Positions 1-7,989 are shown, numbered from the stretch's first letter. The stretch: 64,000 bases of DNA from Vreelandella halophila (GCF_019903425.1 NZ_JACHUZ010000013.1:500087-564086), one strand, 5' to 3'. Notes: generated by a model from the letters alone, not told the origin. Program-made: numbers and translations.

Positions 1-482
1 AGGGCCGCAAACTGCCGGCCGAGATCCCGCCTGGCCCCTCCAATCCGCTCGGGCCTTTTGCGCTCCAGCTGGAGGAGGACGGCTACCTGATCCACGGCAC
101 CAACAAGCGCTTCGGGGTGGGCCAGCGGGTCAGCCACGGCTGCATCCGGATGTTCAATGACGATATCGAGGAGCTGGTCTGGGCCACCTCCAAGGGCAGT
201 GGTGTGCGGATTGTGGATGAACCCGTGAAAGCGGCTGTTCAGGGCAACACCATATGGCTGCAGGTTCACGGGCAGAAAGAAAGCCTCGGGAAGGCGGACC
301 ACGACCGGCTGTGGCGGGAAGCCGAAAAGGCCCTGGAGCGTATCCGACAGGACCAGACCGGGGTTGAGATCTACCGCGGTCGTGTGGAGGAAGCCGTTGA
401 GCGGGCCAGTGGCCTTGCGGTCCGGGTCGGCATGGTCGTGGGCAAGGCCCCGGGATGGCGCTACTGGCGCTCCAGCAGATAG
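1..482 (+). CDS. L,D-transpeptidase (YkuD domain), 3' part only
   Basis: The reading frame is open from base 3 and its start lies outside the window. The visible part carries the YkuD catalytic signature HGTN followed 13 residues later by SHGCIRM, whose Cys is the nucleophile that cross-links peptidoglycan stem peptides (3-3 links) or anchors Lpp-type lipoproteins in the periplasm. About 100 charged residues follow the active site, with no obvious fold. The last 22 bases overlap the convergent HD-domain gene. A second YkuD protein lies at 27669-28196. Family assignment is secure; substrate is not visible. Confidence 0.9.
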   Translation, partial: GRKLPAEIPPGPSNPLGPFALQLEEDGYLIHGTNKRFGVGQRVSHGCIRMFNDDIEELVWATSKGSGVRIVDEPVKAAVQGNTIWLQVHGQKESLGKADHDRLWREAEKALERIRQDQTGVEIYRGRVEEAVERASGLAVRVGMVVGKAPGWRYWRSSR

Positions 483-1060
483 TCCAGGCTGGCGCCGTAG
501 TCCGGGGCAAAGACTTCCAGGAAATACGCCACTTCGGGCAGCGCCTCGGATTCCAGCCGTGTGCGGATCTGCTGCGCCGCCTGCTCGAACTCCCGGTTCC
601 CCGCCCGCAGCTCCGCCTCGCACTTGAGCAGCGCCGCCAGCCGGTCCGCGGCCTTGATCAGCTCCGCCGTGCTGTCACTCCAGCTGCTTTCCTCCAGGTA
701 GGGCGCCAGCGCCGGGCGCAGCGTCTCCGGCAGCAGATCCAGCAGTTCCTTCTGGGCCCGGTGCTCAACGTCCGCAAAGGCCTCGCGCATGACGCTGGAG
801 TAGTACTTCACGGGCGTGGGCATGTCCCCGGTGATCACTTCGGAGGCATCGTGATAGAGGGCGGCCGCGGCAATGGCATCGGCGTTCACGTCCCCGTCAT
901 AGTGCGTGTTGCGGATGGTCGCCAGGGCGTGGGCCAGCACCGAGACCTCCCAGGAATGCGTCGCCACGTCCTCCTCAATGGCATTGCGCATCAGCCCCCA
1001 GCGCCGGATCCAGCGCAGGCGGCCAAGGTAGGCGAAGAAGGGACTGGTGCGACGTGCCAT
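461..1060 (-). CDS. HD-domain 5'-nucleotidase, YfbR-like
   Basis: A 199-residue protein of the length of the YfbR family of metal-dependent HD-domain deoxyribonucleoside 5'-monophosphatases. Family hallmarks visible are an early RNAIEEDVATHSWEVS stretch (metal-binding His), then LYHDASEVITGDMPTPVKY containing the HD pair, and a late KAADRLAAL segment. In E. coli YfbR dephosphorylates dNMPs in nucleotide turnover; the same role is inferred here. It converges on the L,D-transpeptidase gene with a 22-base overlap, so the two 3' ends share sequence. Confidence 0.9.
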   Translation of the reverse strand: MARRTSPFFAYLGRLRWIRRWGLMRNAIEEDVATHSWEVSVLAHALATIRNTHYDGDVNADAIAAAALYHDASEVITGDMPTPVKYYSSVMREAFADVEHRAQKELLDLLPETLRPALAPYLEESSWSDSTAELIKAADRLAALLKCEAELRAGNREFEQAAQQIRTRLESEALPEVAYFLEVFAPDYGASLDYLLERQ

Positions 1061-1185
1061 GATGCGGTAACTCCAGCAGGCGGTGGTTGTTCACAGTGGC
1101 GCCATTATACGGCCATGGAGCTGGCACCGGGCAACGCGGGCGCGAACATGTTAGTGTTCTGACGAAAACACCCAGGAGGTAAGCC

Positions 1186-1821
1186 GTGGACATTGGCGAC
1201 ATGCGCCGGGACTTTGAGAGCGCGGGGCTGGAACGTGACCAGCTGGATGACTGCCCCTTCCGCCAGTTCGAGCACTGGTTCGACCAGTCACGTGAAGCGG
1301 GCATCGAGGACGCCAATGCCCTGACGCTGGCCACCGCAGACGCCGAGGGCTGGCCCACCGCCCGTACTGTGCTGCTCAAGTACTTCGACGCCGACGGATT
1401 CGTGTTCTACACCAACTACGGCAGCCGTAAGGCGAAGGCACTGGAAGCGAATCCACGCGCGGCCATGCTTTTTCCCTGGGTGGCGCTCAACCGACAGGTG
1501 ACCATTGAGGGCGCTGTGGAGAAGGTGAGCCGGCAGGAGTCACTGAAGTACTTCACATCCCGCCCCGAGGGCAGCCAGCTGGGTGCCTGGGTCTCCCAGC
1601 AGAGCGCGGTGATCGAATCCCGCCAGGCGTTGGAGGCCAAGCTCCAGAGTATGAAGGAGCGCTTCCGTCAGGGGCGGATCCCGCTGCCGGATTTCTGGGG
1701 CGGTTACCGGGTGATTCCCGAACGCATTGAGTTCTGGCAGGGTCGGCCCAGCCGGCTGCACGACCGTTTTGAGTATCGCCGGGAAGGTGATGGATGGCGG
1801 ATCCAGCGTCTTCAGCCCTAG
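1186..1821 (+). CDS. pdxH: Pyridoxamine/pyridoxine 5'-phosphate oxidase
   Basis: A 211-residue FMN enzyme, standard length for PdxH, which oxidises PNP or PMP to pyridoxal 5'-phosphate in vitamin B6 synthesis and salvage. Recognisable blocks are the N-terminal MRRDFESAGL, the central ARTVLLKYFDADGFVFYTNYGSRKA (FMN/PLP binding) and the C-terminal WGGYRVIPERIEFWQGRPSRLHDR. The GTG start at 1186 is chosen because AGGAGG lies at 1174-1179, a normal distance upstream. It heads a tightly packed run; the next gene starts 28 bases before its stop in another frame. Confidence 0.96.
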   Translation: MDIGDMRRDFESAGLERDQLDDCPFRQFEHWFDQSREAGIEDANALTLATADAEGWPTARTVLLKYFDADGFVFYTNYGSRKAKALEANPRAAMLFPWVALNRQVTIEGAVEKVSRQESLKYFTSRPEGSQLGAWVSQQSAVIESRQALEAKLQSMKERFRQGRIPLPDFWGGYRVIPERIEFWQGRPSRLHDRFEYRREGDGWRIQRLQP

Positions 1822-2495
1822 CGCCACCACAGCTGTTCAGTGGCCCACCCGGCAATGGCGGGGAAGTCCCGCTCAATGCCGCGGAACAGGCCCGGGTTGA
1901 GGCCATGGAGGACGCCGACCGCCGGACCACCTATGCCTGGGCCCGACAGCTCTGGCGCCTGGGCGCCCGACACTTCACCCGGACCCATGGACTGACCTGC
2001 CCGGATTTCGACCAGCTCCCGGCCCATGGCGCCATCACACCCGCTGATGCCGGTTTCCGGAGCAGCCTCTGCCACACGGACAGACTCGTTCTGGCGGCCT
2101 TCAGCCAGGGGCCCATCGGGGTGGATGCCGAGCGGGTCAATCGCACGCCACCCTGGCAGGCGCTCGCCCGGCGCTGGTTCACAGGCCCGGAAACGGATTG
2201 GTTGCAGGCGCAGACCCAGCCTGAAGACGCCTTCCTGACGCTCTGGACGCTCAAGGAAGCCTGGATCAAGGCCACCGCCCGTGGTATTGCCGGCAACCTG
2301 CAGGCACTGGCGTTCGATCCGGAAAACGGCCAGCTTCTGCTGGATCGGCCGGATCCCGCCTGGCGAGTGGCCACCACGACGGTCCAGGGCCACCGGGTTT
2401 GCGTGGTCTGGCAGGGGAGCGCCATGCCTGAGTGGCGGCATGACGGGGTGATCTGTGACGCAGACTGGCACTTACACAGGGTTGGCTCAGCATGA
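1794..2495 (+). CDS. 4'-phosphopantetheinyl transferase, Sfp type
   Basis: A 233-residue protein with the two PPTase signature motifs: GVDAERV (Mg2+-binding Asp) near residue 105 and the WTLKEAWIKATARGI block near residue 150. PPTases move the phosphopantetheine arm from CoA onto a serine of acyl, aryl or peptidyl carrier proteins. The length matches Sfp/AcpT-type rather than the short AcpS type. No carrier-protein megasynthase is in the window, so the substrate is unknown. It overlaps pdxH by 28 bases and tag by 4 (ATGA), which implies translational coupling. Confidence 0.88.
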   Translation: MADPASSALAPPQLFSGPPGNGGEVPLNAAEQARVEAMEDADRRTTYAWARQLWRLGARHFTRTHGLTCPDFDQLPAHGAITPADAGFRSSLCHTDRLVLAAFSQGPIGVDAERVNRTPPWQALARRWFTGPETDWLQAQTQPEDAFLTLWTLKEAWIKATARGIAGNLQALAFDPENGQLLLDRPDPAWRVATTTVQGHRVCVVWQGSAMPEWRHDGVICDADWHLHRVGSA

Positions 2496-3100
2496 AGAAT
2501 GTGACGGAACGCAGTGACGGGCGCTGCCCCTGGTGCGGCGACGCCCCGGATTACATCGAGTACCACGACCGGGTCTGGGGCCGGCCGGTGACCGACAGGG
2601 ATGAGCTCTTCGAGAAACTCTGCCTGGATGGCCAGCAGGCCGGGCTCAGCTGGCTGACGATCCTGCGCAAACAGGCCGGCTATCGCCGGCGTTTCGAGGG
2701 GTTCCGGCCCGAGCGCCTGGCCAACTGGGGTGAACAGGAGATCGAGGCGGCACTGTCCGACACCGGCATTGTTCGAAATCGCCGCAAGGTCGAGGCCATT
2801 GTCGGCAACGCCCGGGCACTCCTGGCCATGGAGCGAGAGGGCGAGGATTTCAGTGCCTTCCTGTGGTCGTTTGTAAACCATCAGCCGATCATCAACGAAT
2901 TCCACGAGGTACAGGAGATTCCGGATGAAACCGCGGAGTCCAGAGCCATGTCCCGGGCGCTGAAAAAGCGGGGTTTCCGGTTCGTCGGCCCCACCATCTG
3001 CTATGCCTTCATGCAGGCGGTCGGCATGGTCAATGACCATCTCCTGGGGTGCCCGGTGCGCGGGGAAACCGTCACCCAGAGCCGGGAGATGGCCCTGTGA
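2492..3100 (+). CDS. tag: DNA-3-methyladenine glycosylase I
   Basis: A 202-residue HhH-family DNA repair enzyme that excises 3-methyladenine. The N-terminal CPWCGDAPDYIEYHDRVWGRP holds the conserved cysteines and catalytic-region Glu/His. The central block LDGQQAGLSWLTILRKQAGYRRRF is diagnostic for Tag, and RGFRFVGPTICYAFMQAVGMVNDH precedes the C terminus, where the fourth zinc ligand Cys follows. It starts inside the PPTase stop (ATGA) and its stop overlaps the GTG of crcB1, so it sits in the middle of a coupled operon. Confidence 0.95.
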   Translation: MKNVTERSDGRCPWCGDAPDYIEYHDRVWGRPVTDRDELFEKLCLDGQQAGLSWLTILRKQAGYRRRFEGFRPERLANWGEQEIEAALSDTGIVRNRRKVEAIVGNARALLAMEREGEDFSAFLWSFVNHQPIINEFHEVQEIPDETAESRAMSRALKKRGFRFVGPTICYAFMQAVGMVNDHLLGCPVRGETVTQSREMAL

Positions 3101-3474
3101 TCACGGAATTCGTGGCCGTGGCGGCCGGCAGTGCTCTGGGCGGGCTGTGCCGCTTCCACCTGACGGGCTGGATCGACCGGCGCACCCATACGCCGCTGTC
3201 CTTCGGCACCCTGACGGTGAACACCCTCGGCGCCTTTGTACTGGGGCTTCTGGTCGGCACCCTTGGTGGCGCGGCGGAACAGCCCGTGGCGGCCGCCCTG
3301 GCCATGACCGGCTTCTGCGGAAGCTTCACCACGGTATCCTCCTGGTCCCTCCAGACCATCACCCTGGCGCGCACGCACCGGGCTGCAACAGCAGTGTTCA
3401 ACCTGGTCGCCACACTGGTGGCCGGGCTGGGTGCGGTCATTCTGGGGCTGACGATGACAGGAGGCTGGCCATGA
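3097..3474 (+). CDS. crcB: Fluoride channel subunit CrcB/Fluc, first copy
   Basis: A 125-residue, four-helix membrane protein of the Fluc/CrcB fluoride exporter family. Motifs include GSALGGLCRFHLTG, the pore segment LTVNTLGAFVLG with the family Asn, and GFCGSFTTVSSWSLQT with the phenylalanine-box region. I place the start at GTG 3097, overlapping the tag stop (GTGA); a longer in-frame start at 3049 would lie inside tag and add a non-family N terminus. It overlaps the second crcB by 4 bases; such tandem genes usually encode the two halves of a heterodimeric dual-topology channel. Confidence 0.92.
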   Translation: MITEFVAVAAGSALGGLCRFHLTGWIDRRTHTPLSFGTLTVNTLGAFVLGLLVGTLGGAAEQPVAAALAMTGFCGSFTTVSSWSLQTITLARTHRAATAVFNLVATLVAGLGAVILGLTMTGGWP

Positions 3475-3872
3475 ACCAGGCGATCACCAGTCTCTGGGTA
3501 GCCCTGGGCACGGCACTGGGCGGTGTCATTCGCTACGGGGTGGACCGGTTCATGCTCCCGGAAGCGCCGTTCCCCTGGAGCACCCTGGTCGTGAATACCC
3601 TCGGCTCCCTTCTCATTGGCTGGATTGCCGGGCGCGCCACCATACCCTCATCAAGGCTCGCGCACGCCAACCTCCACGCCTTTCTGGTACCCGGTTTCTG
3701 CGCCGGGCTCACCACGTTCTCGGTGTTCAGCCACGAAACCCTTGTCCTGCTGCGTTCCGGCGCAGTAGCGGCCGGTACTGCCAATATCACGGGCACAATC
3801 GTACTGATGCTGCTCGGCTCCGCACTGGGGCTGGCGGCAGGCCGGCGGAACATGACAGATCGCACAGACTGA
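3471..3872 (+). CDS. crcB: Fluoride channel subunit CrcB/Fluc, second copy
   Basis: A 133-residue paralogue of the preceding gene with the same order of motifs: LGTALGGVIRYGVDR, LVVNTLGSLLIGW, and PGFCAGLTTFSVFSHE. ATG 3471 overlaps the upstream stop codon (ATGA). Paired crcB genes most likely make a heterodimer of antiparallel subunits that lets F- leave the cell. I saw no fluoride riboswitch upstream, so constitutive expression with the operon is the simplest reading. The last residues are polar (RRNMTDRTD) and cytoplasmic or periplasmic depending on topology. Confidence 0.93.
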   Translation: MNQAITSLWVALGTALGGVIRYGVDRFMLPEAPFPWSTLVVNTLGSLLIGWIAGRATIPSSRLAHANLHAFLVPGFCAGLTTFSVFSHETLVLLRSGAVAAGTANITGTIVLMLLGSALGLAAGRRNMTDRTD

Positions 3873-3945
3873 AAGCACGGGCAAACCAGACACCACCACG
3901 CCATCGTATCTCTGGATACACCACAGGGCAGGATGGGACCCGGTT

Positions 3946-4245
3946 ATGCGTATTCAGCTTCCCGCTCTCCGTGACGCGGCGAAACGCGTCGAGTACACCG
4001 AGATACGTTCACTCGAAGGCCAGTTCTACATGATCCGTGTGCTGCTGGACGGCCAGCACCGGGTTCTTTCGGACGACGATAACGCCACCATGCTCCTTCC
4101 CAGCGTCCCCGCGGCCAATGAGCTGCTGGATGAGGCGGGCATTGCCACCCGGGAGCTGGTCCATGATTCGGCCTACAACGAAATGGTCGGGCTGGATGAG
4201 GTGGGCATTGATCCGCTGCGCATCCCTACAGGGAGATACCGCTGA
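3946..4245 (+). CDS. Small conserved protein, DUF6482-like
   Basis: A 99-residue soluble protein without signal peptide or membrane segment. The sequence (RSLEGQFYMIRVLLDGQHRVL, then a C-terminal half ending in EVGIDPLRIP) resembles small proteins of the DUF6482 type found in marine and halophilic gammaproteobacteria. That assignment is from memory and not certain. GGAT/GGGA sequences upstream of ATG 3946 could serve as RBS. Its stop overlaps the start of the DUF3429 gene (TGATG), so the two are probably co-translated. Function unknown. Confidence 0.75.
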   Translation: MRIQLPALRDAAKRVEYTEIRSLEGQFYMIRVLLDGQHRVLSDDDNATMLLPSVPAANELLDEAGIATRELVHDSAYNEMVGLDEVGIDPLRIPTGRYR

Positions 4246-4694
4246 TGCTTGCAATCCGCCCGCTTGCGTTCACTTTCGGTCTCGCTGGGCTGATTCCCTT
4301 TTTGGCCACGCTGGCCATCATGGTGTTCTCCACCCACCACGGCCCGCTTGGCACCCAGATCTTCTACCTGTACAGCGCGGGGATACTCGCCTTTCTGAGC
4401 GGCGTCTACTGGCCTGTGAGCATGCAGATGGGTGAGCACAGCTATCCGCTGTCACCCATCCATGCCATGTTCCTGAGTCAGGTGTTCTTCGTTTCCGCGG
4501 GGCTGACACTGCTACTGGACTGGCACCTGCAGGCACTGATCTTCCCGGTGCTCTATATCCTGATGTGCCTTGTGGACTGGTTCACCATGCCCGGCTACTG
4601 GCCGCGCTGGTACCTCAGTCTCCGGCTTATGCTGACAACAGGAGTGGTAACCTGCCAGGTGGCGGCCGCCGCCTGGCTCTACCTGGTGCATTGA
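4245..4694 (+). CDS. DUF3429 family membrane protein
   Basis: A 149-residue integral membrane protein with about five hydrophobic helices. The stretch FYLYSAGILAFLSGVYWP is typical of the DUF3429 family, in which a small hydrophobic protein of unknown role is found across proteobacteria. The gene overlaps the preceding small gene at TGATG. It converges on the sigma factor gene with a 9-base gap. Function unknown. Confidence 0.85.
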   Translation: MLAIRPLAFTFGLAGLIPFLATLAIMVFSTHHGPLGTQIFYLYSAGILAFLSGVYWPVSMQMGEHSYPLSPIHAMFLSQVFFVSAGLTLLLDWHLQALIFPVLYILMCLVDWFTMPGYWPRWYLSLRLMLTTGVVTCQVAAAAWLYLVH

Positions 4695-4703
4695 GGCTGA
4701 AAG

Positions 4704-5777
4704 TCAGTTACCGGCCACATCCGCAAAAAGGGCGGCATGCTCCCGAAGCTTGCTCAGTGCGCCCTTTTCGATCTGACGCACCCGCTCACGGCTGATACCG
4801 AGCTCCTCGGAGATCACCTGCAGCGTCTCGGGCTCATCCCGGTTGATCCCGAAGCGTCGACCCAGAATATCAGCCTCGCGTTCACGCAGCAGGTGGAACA
4901 GGTCCTTCAGCAGGCGTGCCTGGTCCCGTTCCTCCAGTGGTGATTCACCATTGTGACTACTTTCATCGGTAAGGGTGTCTCCCAGCTCCAGGTCCCCCTC
5001 ACTGGAAATCGGCGTGGCGGTCGAGACTTCCGGGCGGGCGAAGCCCAGAAGCTCATCCACGCGATCCGGCGTGGTTCCAGCAGCCTCCGCCAGCTCATAA
5101 CGGTCGGGCTGGGCACCGGTCTCACGCTGGAGACGGGCCTCCACAGCCTGCAGGCGCCGGATCTCGTCCACCACATGGTCCGGCGTACGGACGACACGGC
5201 GCCCGCGCTTGATGGCCCGTTTGACCTCCTCGGAGATCCACCAGTAGGCGTAGGTGGAGAACTTGAAGCCACGGGTCGGATCAAAGCGCTCCACGGCCTT
5301 GATCAGGCCAAGGTTGGCCTCCTGGATGAGATCCGGCAACGGCAGACCGCGGCCCTGCTGCCCACGCGCGATATAGACCGCAAGCCGCAGGTTGCTCTGG
5401 ATAAGTTCACGCCGCCACTTGCGCAGATCCGTCAGATGTTGGCGTGCCTGCTCACTCAGCGAGCCGGTGCGGGCCTCCACCCGGGCAAGCACTTCACGGA
5501 TGGTCAGTGCTTCCGGTTCCGGCTCCACGATTTCCGCGAGCAGACCACGAAGAGTCTTTTCCAGTGACTGACCCAGGTCGCGCTCCGCTTCCCTGCCGAG
5601 AAGCGAGAAGCGGTGGGCATCCCGGAAATAGTGACCGACGACGGAAGCTGGCTCCTGATCGTCCAGCACTTCCGGCTCGGCTGACGCCGGTTCCTTCCAG
5701 GTTTCCGTCGTATCGGCCCTGACGTCGTCAACCAGCTCACGGTCACGCTGTTCCATCGGGTCCAACAGCGTATCCAT
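4704..5777 (-). CDS. Sigma-70 family factor, RpoS-like (group 2)
   Basis: A 357-residue sigma factor. An acidic N-terminal segment of about 45 residues precedes region 1.2-like DQEPASVVGHYFRDA. Region 2 reads SNLRLAVYIARG, PDLIQEANLGLIKAVERFDP, then GFKFSTYAYWWI; region 3 covers EVEARLQRETGAQPDRYELAEAAG-type sequence; region 4 ends with SEELGISRERVRQIEKGALSKLRE (helix-turn-helix). The length and lack of a 1.1 domain fit RpoS-type sigma, but region 2.3/2.4 (WWISEEVKRAIKRGRRVVRTP) is divergent from the usual WWIRQ...R. So it may be a lineage-specific alternative sigma. A TGTAAC-N15-GAGTC motif lies 57 bases upstream. Confidence 0.85.
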   Translation of the reverse strand: MDTLLDPMEQRDRELVDDVRADTTETWKEPASAEPEVLDDQEPASVVGHYFRDAHRFSLLGREAERDLGQSLEKTLRGLLAEIVEPEPEALTIREVLARVEARTGSLSEQARQHLTDLRKWRRELIQSNLRLAVYIARGQQGRGLPLPDLIQEANLGLIKAVERFDPTRGFKFSTYAYWWISEEVKRAIKRGRRVVRTPDHVVDEIRRLQAVEARLQRETGAQPDRYELAEAAGTTPDRVDELLGFARPEVSTATPISSEGDLELGDTLTDESSHNGESPLEERDQARLLKDLFHLLREREADILGRRFGINRDEPETLQVISEELGISRERVRQIEKGALSKLREHAALFADVAGN

Positions 5778-5834
5778 AGTATTCCCCTGGTTGATGGTTC
5801 TATCTATATATACTGTATGCGGTCGTTTATGGAT

Positions 5835-5860
5835 GACTCAATGCGCCCGCGAGTGTTACA
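5835..5860 (-). promoter_or_regulatory. Candidate ECF-type promoter of the RpoS-like gene
   Basis: Read on the minus strand: TGTAAC (5860-5855), 15 bases, GAGTC (5839-5835), 57 bases before the ATG at 5777. The same TGTAAC-N15-nnGTC arrangement is present at three other intergenic sites in the window. The blocks look like ECF -35 (AAC core) and -10 (GTC core) elements. An AT-rich run at 5800-5815 could provide a second, sigma-70-type -10. Confidence 0.5.
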
Positions 5861-5874
5861 GGGCGGAAGGGCGG

Positions 5875-5897
5875 GAGCCCCTGTCAGACAGGGGCTC
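5875..5897 (-). terminator. Perfect 9-bp hairpin after the aspartokinase gene
   Basis: GAGCCCCTG (5875-5883), loop TCAGA, CAGGGGCTC (5889-5897). It lies 43 bases past the aspartokinase stop and upstream of the sigma gene. There is no U-run on either side, so intrinsic termination would be weak; it may instead protect the 3' end of the ectA-ask transcript. Confidence 0.5.
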
Positions 5898-5940
5898 TGA
5901 AGCAATAGCAGCGTCTCATCACAGCCATTGAGACAGCCAA

Positions 5941-7377
5941 TCAGGCCGCAACAATGGCGTATTCATGCTTATGGGGCTCAATCAGCTTACCGTGCAGGGT
6001 AGCGATGGCACGCTCGTAGTCACTTTCCTCCACCACGAACTGCATGTCCACCTGGCGCATGCACTGGTGCATGGCCAGCACCGGGATCTCCGCATCCTGC
6101 AGGGCATTGACCGCCGTGGCCAGCAGCCCCGGCACCTGCATGTCACTGCCTATGGCCGAGACCATGGCGACCTTGCGGGTGGAGATCTCCGCCGACGGGA
6201 ACACCTCTTCCAACGCCTTCACCAGCCGCTTCACGTTGCGCAGCGAGGTGTCCACGTAGTGGGTAATCGTATTGGCATTGGTGTCCTTGCTGACGAAGTG
6301 CACCTTGAAGCGGGACAGAATCTCAAGGAATTTACGGTCCGCCCCGGGCTCGCCGAGCATGTCCTGATCGAAAACCTCGATGCCGAAGACGTGCCGCATA
6401 CCTGCCACGATCTCCACCTGGGGCTTCTCGCTCACGTAATCGCGGGTGATCAGCGTCCCCGTGTGCTCGGGCTCAAAGGTGTTCTTCAGCCGCAGCGGAA
6501 TGTCCGCCTGACGCATGCCCTTGGCCGCGCGCGGATGGATCGCCTCCATGCCCAGGTTGGCCAGCTGGTCGGCCACGTCGTAGTTGGTGCGGCCCAGCGG
6601 CACCACCTTCTCCGCGTCCACTATCTTGGGGTCGGCGGAACTGAGGTGGTATTCCTTGTGGATCACTGCTTCCCGTGCCTCGGTCATGCAGGCAATCCGG
6701 GAGAAGGTCATCTCGCTGTAGCCGCGGTCGAAGGTGCGCATCAGCCCTTCCTTGCACTGCGCGTAACCCGTCACGATCGCCAGCTCGCGGCTCAGGTCGA
6801 TCTTGTCGAATGCCTGCGACACCTTTTCATCCAGCGGCAGGGTTTCGGTATCGCGCCAGCCCGTCAGGTCAACCAGGCGGGCGTTGTAGCCCTCATTCTG
6901 CAGCAGCAGCGTGGTGTTGAAGGCACTGTGGGCCTCACCGATGCCGGCGAGCATCTCGCGCACCGTCAGCAGATGGTCTTCCAGCTGGAAATGGCCGTAG
7001 GAGCACAGACGCTGCAGGTCGAGCAGGCAGTTGCGCACACCCTCGATGCGCTCAGCGATGAACTGGTCGGCCTGCTGGCTCAGCAGTTCATCCCCGAACA
7101 GCTCTTCATTGATTTCGCACAGGTATTTGGAGAGTTTGGTCAGCTCATCGCCCCAGGCCCAGTCGGAATCGGACTGGGAGAACAGGGCGTAAACCCCCGC
7201 GTCGCCGCTCTTCTTGTGTTCCAGGAGCCGGTCCGTGACGCCACCGTAGGCGGAAACCACGAAGATGCGGTTGTAGACATCGCCTTCCTCGCGGTTGGCG
7301 AGAATGATGTTGTCTCGAACGGCGGTATAATCCGACATGGACGTACCACCGATTTTTTCTACCGTATGTTCTGCCAT
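5941..7377 (-). CDS. ask: Aspartate kinase, ectoine-type
   Basis: A 478-residue aspartokinase that makes L-aspartyl-phosphate, the entry to aspartate semialdehyde and hence ectoine. The N terminus TVEKIGGTSMSDY is the kinase signature (KxGGTS). The long insert around residues 50-130 and the C-terminal ACT pair (FVSKDTNANTITHYV, later VSAIGSDMQVPGLLATAV) fit the feedback-relaxed Ask_Ect type associated with ectoine clusters. That subtype call is from sequence resemblance and from the ectA gene 93 bases upstream on the same strand. ectB and ectC are not between or next to them. Confidence 0.88.
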   Translation of the reverse strand: MAEHTVEKIGGTSMSDYTAVRDNIILANREEGDVYNRIFVVSAYGGVTDRLLEHKKSGDAGVYALFSQSDSDWAWGDELTKLSKYLCEINEELFGDELLSQQADQFIAERIEGVRNCLLDLQRLCSYGHFQLEDHLLTVREMLAGIGEAHSAFNTTLLLQNEGYNARLVDLTGWRDTETLPLDEKVSQAFDKIDLSRELAIVTGYAQCKEGLMRTFDRGYSEMTFSRIACMTEAREAVIHKEYHLSSADPKIVDAEKVVPLGRTNYDVADQLANLGMEAIHPRAAKGMRQADIPLRLKNTFEPEHTGTLITRDYVSEKPQVEIVAGMRHVFGIEVFDQDMLGEPGADRKFLEILSRFKVHFVSKDTNANTITHYVDTSLRNVKRLVKALEEVFPSAEISTRKVAMVSAIGSDMQVPGLLATAVNALQDAEIPVLAMHQCMRQVDMQFVVEESDYERAIATLHGKLIEPHKHEYAIVAA

Positions 7378-7470
7378 AGTACCGTTCTTACGTTGATTCT
7401 GACTTTACGCCCCGGCACCGACCGGTTTTCCTGCCAACCAGTGTAGCCGGCACCGGAGCCGTATGCTGTT

Positions 7471-7989
7471 TCAGTGACCGTTCACGTCGAAGGGCCCGAT
7501 CCGGAACAGGATCTCGGAATCGTGCTGCCCGCCGAAATGGGCCTCACTGTCAAAGAAAACGGACTGCTGTGTCTCCGCGCCCAGATCCCGTGCGAAGGAC
7601 CGGAACAGGCCCCAGGAGGCCTCGTTGTCCTCGGTGATGGTGGTATCCATGAAGCGGACGCCACGGCAGGCAGGGCGCTCCACAATGAAGCGCAGCATGC
7701 GCTTGCCAAGGCCGGTACCGCGCGCTTTCTCATGCACCGCCACCTGCCAGACGAAAACAGTGTCCGGCTTCGTCGGCGGAATATACGCGGAAATGAACCC
7801 TACCAGCTCACCATCGAGTTCGGCGGCCACGCCGGTCTCGGCAAAGTGGGAGCACTGGAGGAGGTTGCAGTAGATGGAATTGGGGTCGAGCGGCGGGCAT
7901 TCGGCAATCAGCCGGTGTAACCGGTAGCCATCCGTGTCCTTCGGTTGCCTGAGCTCGATTGCCTCCGCCCTGGAGGTATCGCTGGTCAT
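7471..7989 (-). CDS. ectA: L-2,4-diaminobutyrate N-acetyltransferase
   Basis: A 172-residue GNAT enzyme that acetylates diaminobutyrate to N-gamma-acetyl-DABA, the second step of ectoine synthesis. The N-terminal block PPLDPNSIYCNLLQCSHF is diagnostic of EctA. The acetyl-CoA loop VAVHEKARGTGLGKRML and the following MDTTITEDNEASWGLF are also family features. Length matches EctA. It is followed by ask after 93 bases, and preceded by the unrelated VTT/oxidoreductase gene, so the usual ectABC arrangement is broken here. Osmotic induction is expected from the family but I can only point to a weak promoter candidate upstream. Confidence 0.96.
   Translation of the reverse strand: MTSDTSRAEAIELRQPKDTDGYRLHRLIAECPPLDPNSIYCNLLQCSHFAETGVAAELDGELVGFISAYIPPTKPDTVFVWQVAVHEKARGTGLGKRMLRFIVERPACRGVRFMDTTITEDNEASWGLFRSFARDLGAETQQSVFFDSEAHFGGQHDSEILFRIGPFDVNGH

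Noticed and set aside
1931-3040. Long minus-strand open frame (369 codons) across the PPTase and tag genes
   Set aside because: It is the antisense shadow of PPTase and tag, whose protein motifs are clear; in GC-rich DNA such frames are common.
3049-3096. Earlier start for the first crcB gene
   Set aside because: It lies within tag and adds a stretch unlike CrcB; GTG 3097 with the overlapping GTGA is more natural.
1060-3096. Fluoride riboswitch upstream of the crcB genes
   Set aside because: crcB genes are internal to a packed operon and no motif of that riboswitch is visible.
5965-7446. Plus-strand open frame of 493 codons across the aspartokinase
   Set aside because: Antisense of ask, very rich in His, Gln and Leu, no family resemblance.
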